From Kutzneria sp036403095 (GTDB lineage: Bacteria > Actinomycetota > Actinomycetes > Mycobacteriales > Pseudonocardiaceae), in the NCBI GenBank assembly GCA_036403095.1, contig DASWRQ010000068.1:1-64000 (forward strand): a DNA stretch of 64,000 nt, written 5' to 3'. The position numbers were made by a program, and so were the translations under genes. Positions 1 through 5,133 of this stretch are shown piece after piece (position 1 is the stretch's first letter; each line of letters starts with the position of its first letter). The notes below the pieces were generated by a model that was given only the letters and a program-made list of their open reading frames with translations, did no database searches and was not told the DNA's origin.

Positions 1-1074
1 CGCCGAGGTGTGGGGCGAGGTCGGGCAGGTGTAGGCCAGCCAGCGGCCGTCGGGGGACCAGGTCAGGTCCTCGATCCGTTCGTGCGGGCTGTGATCGAGC
101 AGCCGCGGAAGCCCGTCGTCGACCACCCACAGCTGCTGGCGGTTGGTCGCGAAGGCGACCGTGTTTCCGCGAGGTGAGGCGGCCAGTTCGGTGATCATGC
201 CTGGCACGGGCGTCTCTGCACCGCCGAGCACAGCCACGCGCTCGTCCGGCTCGGCGTCGCCGAGGACGGCGACCAGGCGGCCGTCGGACAGCCAGTCCAG
301 GAGGCGATATCGCACGCCCTCGGGTGTCCCGTGCTGACGTACCGGGCCGGCCTGCGGGGTCATGGTGAATGCCTGGCCGCGCACGGTCAGGGCCACCGAC
401 TGGCCGTCGGGGCTCAGGCGCGCGTCCTCGAGGTGATCGGCCGCGGACACGATCCGGCGGGCGCACTGCGACCGCGAGCCGGCGACCTCGACCGGAAGCT
501 GTTCGTCCAGCAGGAAAAGCGAGGCCCCGGCCTGGTGCACCAGCCGCCGGCCGTCGGACGTGAGGTTACGGGCGTAATACTCCCGGTGCCCGGTGTGCCG
601 GTGCAGGTCGGCGCCGTCGGGCCGGCACGAGTACACGTTGCCGACGCCCTCGTGATCGCTGATGAAGAAGATCCGGTCGCCGACCCAGCACGGGGTGGCC
701 AGGTTTCCCGGCAGCGACAGCAACGGCGTCAGCGGTCCGTCCACAGTGGATGCTGTCCACAACTCGCCGGCCAGACCGCCGCGGTATCGCTTCCACCGCG
801 CGGGATCCGCGGTGTTCCGGCCGACGACCACCCGCCCGCCCGGCCCGAACGACAGGGCGTCGGCCAGACCCGGCCGCAGCAGCCGGGGCAGCCCGCCGTC
901 CGGCGACACCGCGAACAGCCGCAATCCGAAACCCGCCGGCTGCTCGGCCGTCGAGGCGTAGATGATCTCGCCGGTGCCCGGATGCCAGCCGACCGGCACC
1001 GACCAGAGGTCGTCCTCGCAGGTGAAGACGACCGTGTCGCCGGCGATGGTCGGACTGTGCAGGTACCCGGTCAC
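1..1074 (-). CDS. Tricorn-type S41 protease, N-terminal part (truncated by window)
   Basis: The reading frame runs from a GTG at 1074 off the left edge of the window. The N-terminus (MTGYLHSPTIAGDTVVF, then CEDDLWSVPV) is typical of tricorn protease homologues. It is followed by beta-propeller repeats with motifs such as FAVSPDGG, RLSPDGQSVAL and TWSPDGRWLAY. The catalytic PDZ/S41 part would lie outside the window. In the family, tricorn proteins degrade short peptides in the cytoplasm. The start overlaps the stop of the upstream GNAT gene (GTGA), so it is the last visible gene of the operon that begins with the VKQS-repeat peptide. A role in trimming or degrading that peptide is inference; a housekeeping role is equally possible. 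Confidence 0.8.
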   Translation of the reverse strand, partial: MTGYLHSPTIAGDTVVFTCEDDLWSVPVGWHPGTGEIIYASTAEQPAGFGLRLFAVSPDGGLPRLLRPGLADALSFGPGGRVVVGRNTADPARWKRYRGGLAGELWTASTVDGPLTPLLSLPGNLATPCWVGDRIFFISDHEGVGNVYSCRPDGADLHRHTGHREYYARNLTSDGRRLVHQAGASLFLLDEQLPVEVAGSRSQCARRIVSAADHLEDARLSPDGQSVALTVRGQAFTMTPQAGPVRQHGTPEGVRYRLLDWLSDGRLVAVLGDAEPDERVAVLGGAETPVPGMITELAASPRGNTVAFATNRQQLWVVDDGLPRLLDHSPHERIEDLTWSPDGRWLAYTCPTSPHTSA

Positions 1075-1646
1075 GACAACTCCTGCACTCCTGCTCGGAC
1101 CCGGTCCGCGATCTCCTGCCGTCGCGCCTGCTCCCGCTGCTTGCGGTCGCGCACCTCGTCGCGCGTCACCGTCCAATAGCACGCCGTACGCCACCGGCCG
1201 ACCGTGTACGAGTCGTACTCCGCGCGCACCTGGGCGTTGGCCTCCAGCTCGGCGGCCGACAGCATCATCGTGTTGTGCGACAACACCTGGTTGATGATCA
1301 CGTCCATGTGCAGCTGCTCGCGCAGGTACTCGTGCGCCGCCTCCACCGCCTTGAAGCCGAAACCGCTGCGGTAGCGGGGCAGCACCGCGAACGACAGCTC
1401 ACACGCCTGGCTGCGCCAGTCGATCGACGTGATCCACGAGAAGCCCACCACCTGGCCCTTCGAGCCGCACATGGTGAACAGCCGCTTGCTGTGGTGCTGC
1501 TCGGCGATGGTCCGCCGCATGCCGTCGCCCAGCGCGCGGTCGTCGGCCGACATCGCGAAGTCGTTCAGGTTGGTCTGGTACTTGTTCTCCCGCAACAGCT
1601 CCGTGCGGATCGGGATGTCCGCCTCGGTGAAGTGCCGGACCGTCAT
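1071..1646 (-). CDS. GNAT-family N-acyltransferase (fourth of four in tandem)
   Basis: 191 residues starting MTVRHFTEADIPIRTELLRE; this start gives an ATGA overlap with the preceding gene. The middle reads like the acyl-CoA-binding core of GNAT enzymes: VVGFSWITSIDW (beta 4), ELSFAVLPRYRSGFGFKAVE (motif A region) and INQVLSHNTMML (motif B). The C-terminus is a charged helix rich in Arg, Lys, Glu and Gln. Of the four GNATs here it looks most like a standard GNAT fold. Family members transfer an acyl group from CoA or ACP to an amine. The donor and acceptor are not readable from the sequence; the repeated lysines of the peptide encoded at the head of the operon are the obvious candidate acceptor. 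Confidence 0.8.
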   Translation of the reverse strand: MTVRHFTEADIPIRTELLRENKYQTNLNDFAMSADDRALGDGMRRTIAEQHHSKRLFTMCGSKGQVVGFSWITSIDWRSQACELSFAVLPRYRSGFGFKAVEAAHEYLREQLHMDVIINQVLSHNTMMLSAAELEANAQVRAEYDSYTVGRWRTACYWTVTRDEVRDRKQREQARRQEIADRVRAGVQELS

Positions 1647-2089
1647 GAACGGCACGAGTCCGCCCTCCCCACGTAGACCAGGACGTCCTGCCAGTCGTAG
1701 TTCTGCCACCGGTGCTGCGGCAGCACCCCGACCCGCTCGAAGCCACATGCCTCGAATCCCTTGCCGCCCTCCGCGTCCGCCGGCACCATGGCCACGAACG
1801 TCGTGCAGCGCTGGTAGGTCGTCAGGAACTCCAGCAACGCCCGGAGCGGCTCGGGATCGGCCGACGTGCTGGCCACGTAGGCCTGGCGCGGCTGGTCAGT
1901 GTTGGGGGCAAAGCCGACCAGCGTCTCGCCGGCACTGAACAGCTGCGCCGCCAACCCGGTCAGCTCGGCGGCGAGCAGGGAGTCGTTCTGGGTCACGGGA
2001 TCGAGCCCGAGAAACCCCCGTGCGGAGTCGCCCGAAGCGCGCAGCTCGGCCACCGCGGTGTCGGTGTCGAGCCGAAGAATCTCAGTCAT
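1643..2089 (-). CDS. GNAT-like acyltransferase (third of four in tandem), divergent
   Basis: 148 residues starting MTEILRLDTDTAVAELRASG. The start overlaps the stop of the previous gene by 8 bp, and the stop overlaps the next start as ATGA. The C-terminal half has a GNAT-like end (FEACGFERVGVLPQHRWQNYDWQDVLVYVG), as in many acetyltransferases where a final helix and strand close the fold. The N-terminal half is poorly conserved and no clear RxxGxG/A pyrophosphate loop is visible, so it could be a degenerate, structural or unusually specific member. I am sure of the gene, less of its activity. Confidence 0.65.
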   Translation of the reverse strand: MTEILRLDTDTAVAELRASGDSARGFLGLDPVTQNDSLLAAELTGLAAQLFSAGETLVGFAPNTDQPRQAYVASTSADPEPLRALLEFLTTYQRCTTFVAMVPADAEGGKGFEACGFERVGVLPQHRWQNYDWQDVLVYVGRADSCRS

Positions 2090-2537
2090 TGCGCACAACT
2101 CCCCAGATCTCCCGGTCCACCGGCCGGCCGTCCAGCCACGCGCTCTCCGGCAGCGTCGCCTCGCGCTGGAAGCCGACATCGGCCAGCAGCCCGACGGGCG
2201 GGTCCAGCGCCGGCGTCACCCAGCCGTACAGGCGGCTCAGGTTCAGCGTCAGGAAACCGTGCGCCACCACGGTCTTCAGTAACACGTCGAGGCTGTGCAC
2301 GGCCTGCAAACCGATCTCGACCCGAGCCCGGCGGTGCACCCAGTCGAGCTCGGTGTAGCGCACGAAGCCCAGCCCGGAGGCGACGCACAGCTCCTGGCCG
2401 GGATCGGTGGGCGCGGGCACGGTGGTGGGCTCGGCCAGCATCGGCCAGTCGATCAGCGGCAGCCCGAGCAGCTCGCCGGGCAGCCAGGGGCCGGCGAGCA
2501 GGTGGGCGTCGCCGCGGCGGTATCCACGCAGTCTCAT
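2082..2537 (-). CDS. GNAT-family acyltransferase (second of four in tandem)
   Basis: 151 residues starting MRLRGYRRGDAHLLAGP; the start makes an ATGA overlap with the upstream GNAT gene. The layout is that of RimJ/RimL-like GNATs: GLGFVRYTELDWVHRRARVEIGL, then a helix with DVLLKTVVAHGFLTLNLSRLYGWV, then LLADVGFQREATLPESAWLDGR with DREIWGVVR at the end. Several usual pyrophosphate-loop glycines are missing. Residue 86 is encoded by the rare leucine codon TTA (2280-2282), consistent with bldA-type control. Its substrate is unknown. Confidence 0.75.
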   Translation of the reverse strand: MRLRGYRRGDAHLLAGPWLPGELLGLPLIDWPMLAEPTTVPAPTDPGQELCVASGLGFVRYTELDWVHRRARVEIGLQAVHSLDVLLKTVVAHGFLTLNLSRLYGWVTPALDPPVGLLADVGFQREATLPESAWLDGRPVDREIWGVVRND

Positions 2538-3028
2538 GAGATCGGCTCCCAGATCCGGGCGAACGACACGTATCCGTAGCGGCTGCCGTCGTGCACGGTG
2601 ACCGCGGCCAGCGTGCCCTCCTCGCGCAGGCCGGCGTCGCGGGCGAAGGCCAGGCCACGGTCGTCGAACTCGTCGAACCGCAGAGCCAGTCGCACGACCT
2701 CGCGCCGCCACCGGTTGGCGCGCACCAGTTCCTCGAACGCGGCGCGCCACCAGCGCAGCGGCGCCGAGGCGCGCAGCCGCAGCTGCATGCTGTAGTGGCA
2801 GGCGTTGTTGGCCTCGGACTCCACGGCGTACAGGCCGACGACCTCGCCGTCGGCCAGCAGCACGTGGGTGTCCTCGTCGAGCAGCGCCAGGATCTCCCAC
2901 TCCGGCCGCGTGTCGGGATCTCCGGTGCGGAAGAAGAAGTCCGGCTCGGTGAACAGGGCCAGCACGGCGTCGCGGTCGGCGTCCGAGTAAGGCCGGCTCG
3001 ACCAGTGCGGCAGCTCAGTTGTCGTCAT
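2534..3028 (-). CDS. GNAT-family acyltransferase (first of four in tandem)
   Basis: 164 residues starting MTTTELPHWSSRPYSDADRD; it overlaps the end of the acyl-CoA dehydrogenase gene by 14 bp. The fold signature is GNAT-like: an N-terminal YSDADRDAVLALF helix, the HVLLADGEVVGLYAVE strand pair, a central helix around FEELVRANRWRREVVRLAL, and FARDAGLREEGTL with a final RYGYVSFARIW strand. The acyl-CoA loop is not canonical. Four different GNAT-like genes in one coupled row is unusual. In lipidated RiPPs (for example selidamides and goadvionins) GNATs join acyl chains to a peptide amine; that role here is inference. Confidence 0.75.
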   Translation of the reverse strand: MTTTELPHWSSRPYSDADRDAVLALFTEPDFFFRTGDPDTRPEWEILALLDEDTHVLLADGEVVGLYAVESEANNACHYSMQLRLRASAPLRWWRAAFEELVRANRWRREVVRLALRFDEFDDRGLAFARDAGLREEGTLAAVTVHDGSRYGYVSFARIWEPIS

Positions 3029-4094
3029 GGCCAGTCCCGATGGTGAGGCGTTGGACGGTGCTGGTGCCGTCCATGAACTCGAAGGCGTGCACGTCCCGGC
3101 ACCACTTCTCCAGCAGCGGATGGTCAAGCAGCGCACCGGGTTCGAGCGCCGAGGAGGCCCAGCGCGCGGTCTCCACGGCCAGCGTGGTGGCGTGCAGCTT
3201 GCCGATCGACGGGGCGCGGCGGTCGTCCGGGTTGTTGTCGACGTCGTGCGCGCAGTCGAGCAGCAGCTCCCTGGCGGCTTCGAGCCTGGAGGTCATCAGC
3301 GTCTTCCACTGTGGACGGAGCGCGTGGACGTAGTCGCTGATGGCCAGGGCGACACCGAGGGCCTGGGCGCCGATCTGGAGGCGCATCACGTTGAACGTCC
3401 GCGCCGCACCCCAAAGTCCACGCCGTGAGGCAGGCAAGTGCGCGCCCAGCAAGGATTCTCGTGACAGCTCGACGCCGTCGAAGCTCATCTCGCCGAGGGC
3501 GGCCCCGCGCAGGCCGAACATCGTCAGCGCACGGCCGGCGTAGCCCGGACTCGGGTTGCGCACGACCACCGCGCGGATGGACAGCGGAGTCGGGCCGGTG
3601 CGGGCGAAAACGACGCCGATACCGCCGCGATGGGCGTTGGCCACGTACTTCTTGCCGCCGTGCAGCCGAAAGTCCTTGTCCAGCCGGGTCTTCATGGCAG
3701 TGGCGTCGCTGCCGCAACTCGGCTCGGTCATGCCGAAGAAGGTCCAGGGCCGCTCGTCGGCCAGCACTCGGTAGAACGCCTCCTGCTGCGACGGGCTGCC
3801 CAGCGCGTCGACGGCCAGGCCGGCGAGCGAGGGGGCGCGGCAGATGTTGAGCACGCCGGCGTCGCCACGCGAGAACTCGATGTTGGCGGCCGTGCGCGCG
3901 AGGCACGTCTCGGTGTACAGCTCGGCGCATTTGGGCAGGTCAGCGCTACGAAAGTCGGGCGGCGTGGCGATGTCCCGGATGATGTCCAGTGCCGGGATGT
4001 CCGGCACGAGGCCGGCGTCGACGGCCATTGCGTGCGGCCGCAGCTCGGCCGCCAGCTCGGCGGCCAGGCCCTGGAGTTCGTCCGACGAGGTCAT
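3015..4094 (-). CDS. Acyl-CoA dehydrogenase, large subunit of a split pair
   Basis: 359 residues from the ATG at 4094, which overlaps the upstream stop as ATGA. It has the acyl-CoA dehydrogenase pattern: PWTFFGMTEPSCGSDATAM (FAD/substrate segment), GGKKYVANAHRGGIGVVFAR, then a helical C-terminal domain with LEKWCRDVHAFEFMDGTSTVQRL. The usual catalytic-base motif (Y-E-G-T) is replaced by M-D-G-T, so the base may be Asp or be supplied by the partner. It is paired with the small dehydrogenase-like subunit encoded immediately upstream, as in heteromeric alpha2beta2 FadE/ChsE enzymes. A second such pair lies at 10445-12174. It probably oxidises an acyl chain held on an ACP or CoA. Confidence 0.85.
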   Translation of the reverse strand: MTSSDELQGLAAELAAELRPHAMAVDAGLVPDIPALDIIRDIATPPDFRSADLPKCAELYTETCLARTAANIEFSRGDAGVLNICRAPSLAGLAVDALGSPSQQEAFYRVLADERPWTFFGMTEPSCGSDATAMKTRLDKDFRLHGGKKYVANAHRGGIGVVFARTGPTPLSIRAVVVRNPSPGYAGRALTMFGLRGAALGEMSFDGVELSRESLLGAHLPASRRGLWGAARTFNVMRLQIGAQALGVALAISDYVHALRPQWKTLMTSRLEAARELLLDCAHDVDNNPDDRRAPSIGKLHATTLAVETARWASSALEPGALLDHPLLEKWCRDVHAFEFMDGTSTVQRLTIGTGHDDN

Positions 4095-4648
4095 GAGGCA
4101 CCGACCCAGCAACTGGCCGTGAGTCGGGACAGGTGCACGTCGAACATGGCGCCCCCGTCAACGAACCCGCTGGCCCCCAACAGCTTCGCGAGCTCCCAGT
4201 CCACCGTGGTCAGCCGCTCGTGCACATCCCTTACGGCGTCCGGACAATCGCCGGCGACCGTCAAGGCGCGGCGAACGGCCTCGGTGGCCACGTGCGCATC
4301 GGCCAAAGTGCCTTGTACCAGCTGTTTGCCGATGGTCGGCTCACCGCCGACCGTGCGCGCGGACAGGTGCGCGACGACCCGCCTGGCGAGCCGGCGAGTC
4401 AGTCCTAACCGGACGCCGGCCAGCCGTGCGGCGACCGCCGTCGATTCCGGGCCGTCAAAGGGTTCCGCGCGCACGAAGCCGACGCCTTGCTCGGAGCGCA
4501 GCACGATCGTGCCCGCGGGCACGGACGTCAGAGGCACCGCGGCCACCCGGCCGGGCGCGTTGTCGAGGGCCGCGCCGGTGAGTGCGAGGCCGGCGGACAG
4601 GCCGCCGTCGTGGCCGGCCCGCTCGCATTCCGCGATGGTGTGGCGCAT
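4091..4648 (-). CDS. Small acyl-CoA-dehydrogenase-like partner subunit
   Basis: 185 residues starting MRHTIAECERAGHDGGLSAG, with a strong GGAGGA ribosome-binding site just upstream. The second half matches the helical C-terminal domain of acyl-CoA dehydrogenases: RLGLTRRLARRVVAHLSARTV, GKQLVQGTLAD, and LAKLLGASGFVD. The N-terminal half is too short for a complete dehydrogenase. It resembles the protein at 10445-11038 in size, order and sequence, and both are followed by a larger dehydrogenase, so the two products probably form a heteromer. Residue 81 uses the rare codon TTA (4406-4408). Confidence 0.75.
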   Translation of the reverse strand: MRHTIAECERAGHDGGLSAGLALTGAALDNAPGRVAAVPLTSVPAGTIVLRSEQGVGFVRAEPFDGPESTAVAARLAGVRLGLTRRLARRVVAHLSARTVGGEPTIGKQLVQGTLADAHVATEAVRRALTVAGDCPDAVRDVHERLTTVDWELAKLLGASGFVDGGAMFDVHLSRLTASCWVGAS

Positions 4649-4672
4649 CGATCTCCTCCGGACGCGAGTATT

Positions 4673-4712
4673 CGGGGGAATGCGCCGCCAGGCCAGGCGG
4701 CGCATTCCCCCG
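4673..4712 (-). promoter_or_regulatory. Perfect 17-bp hairpin upstream of the tailoring genes
   Basis: The arms 4673-4689 and 4696-4712 are perfectly complementary (17 bp) around a 6-nt loop. On the minus-strand transcript the hairpin lies between the repeat-peptide gene and the ribosome-binding site of the small dehydrogenase subunit. It has no following U-run, so it is more likely an RNA-stabilising or processing element than a full terminator. Such intercistronic stems are common after RiPP precursor genes, where they raise precursor levels relative to the enzymes. Confidence 0.7.
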
Positions 4713-4730
4713 GAAAAAGAGAGGCGAGAT

Positions 4731-4771
4731 CGGCGGTGCGACGAGCGGGATTCGCACCCGCCGCACCGCCG
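4731..4771 (-). terminator. Hairpin directly after the repeat-peptide stop (attenuator-like)
   Basis: A 10-bp perfect stem (4731-4740 with 4762-4771) encloses a second 5-bp stem (4745-4749 with 4757-4761). It begins 5 nt after the stop codon of the repeat peptide. On the minus-strand transcript it is followed about 12 nt later by a run of five U residues (4714-4718), so partial termination or attenuation is plausible. The inner stem-loop looks superficially like a tRNA T-arm. Confidence 0.55.
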
Positions 4772-4775
4772 CACA

Positions 4776-4919
4776 TCACGACTGCTTCACGGACTCCTTG
4801 ACCGACTGCTTCACGCTCTGCTTGACCGACTGCTTGACGGACTGCTTCACCGACTGCTTGACGGACTGCTTCACGCTCTGCTTGACGGACTGCTTGACCG
4901 CGGCCTTGGTGTTCGGCAT
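4776..4919 (-). CDS. VKQS tandem-repeat peptide, candidate RiPP precursor
   Basis: A 47-residue ORF: MPNTKAA, then ten copies of the tetrapeptide V-K-Q-S, the ninth being V-K-E-S. It contains 11 Lys and 10 Ser but no Cys, Thr in the repeats, or aromatic residue. The ATG at 4919 has a GAGG sequence about 10 nt upstream. Repeat copies differ at the DNA level (GTC/GTG; TCC/TCG/AGC), yet every difference is silent in this frame apart from the single Gln-to-Glu. That argues strongly for translation and selection on the peptide. It heads a coupled operon with two dehydrogenase subunits, four GNATs and a tricorn protease, and is divergent to the ACP/ATP-grasp operon. There is no classical leader. 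I know of no matching family; a scaffold or cationic structural peptide is the alternative. Confidence 0.75.
   Translation of the reverse strand: MPNTKAAVKQSVKQSVKQSVKQSVKQSVKQSVKQSVKQSVKESVKQS
4779..4898 (-). repeat. Ten tandem 12-nt repeats encoding VKQS
   Basis: Ten uninterrupted 12-nt units lie within the peptide gene. The unit is GTS-AAG-CAG-TCS, with AGC replacing TCS in units 2 and 7 and GAG replacing CAG in unit 9. Because the unit length is a multiple of three, all frames stay open across it on both strands, which creates several long false ORFs. Only the minus-strand VKQS frame keeps the protein repeat constant despite the nucleotide differences. Confidence 0.95.
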
Positions 4920-5133
4920 CGTGTGCACGCCTCATTCCTTGGTGTGTTAATTGATTTCCCCGGTTCGGCCTCTCGGCGTCGCCGGGGATGCCAAAAGATT
5001 CGCCTGTCGAACCAGGCCCTGTCAACGGATTGTGCTGGCAGCTATTTCCCGGAAACAACATGACAGTGCGCAACACTGCCGTGGTGTGCATTTACGGGTC
5101 ACTATCTGGCTATCGACACGTGAGGAGGTCACG
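4920..5133. promoter_or_regulatory. Divergent promoter region between the repeat-peptide and ATP-grasp operons
   Basis: A 214-bp non-coding stretch, clearly more AT-rich than the flanking genes, separates two divergent operons. A minus-strand TTGACA (5025-5020) could be a -35 box for the peptide operon, but no convincing -10 follows at 17 bp. A TTCCCGGAA palindrome lies near 5045. The plus-strand gene has a strong GAGGAGGT site before its ATG. Promoter positions cannot be assigned with certainty. Confidence 0.5.

Noticed and set aside
331..1179. Long plus-strand ORF at the left edge
   Set aside because: Antisense shadow of the tricorn protease gene, with low-complexity composition.
4731..4771. 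tRNA 3' end or integration-site relic (a stem-loop like a T-arm)
   Set aside because: The loop lacks the conserved TTC, there is no anticodon or D arm, and the outer stem is simply a hairpin after the peptide gene.
4779..4898. CRISPR array
   Set aside because: The units are 12 nt and directly adjacent, with no spacers; they are coding repeats.
4582..4950. Plus-strand ORF with Cys-rich LTDC/FTDC repeats, which could look like a lanthipeptide-like precursor
   Set aside because: It is the opposite-strand reading of the VKQS repeats. Differences between repeat units change its residues (D to L, F to L), while they are silent in the minus-strand frame, and it has no good start context.
3630..5063. 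477-residue plus-strand ORF with LLDRLLH-type repeats
   Set aside because: It runs antisense across two real dehydrogenase genes and stays open only because the 12-nt repeat is a multiple of three.
4951..5133. N-terminal extension of the condensation/ATP-grasp protein
   Set aside because: The upstream ATG lies in AT-rich promoter sequence without a binding site; the ATG at 5134 has GAGGAGGT and starts the domain.
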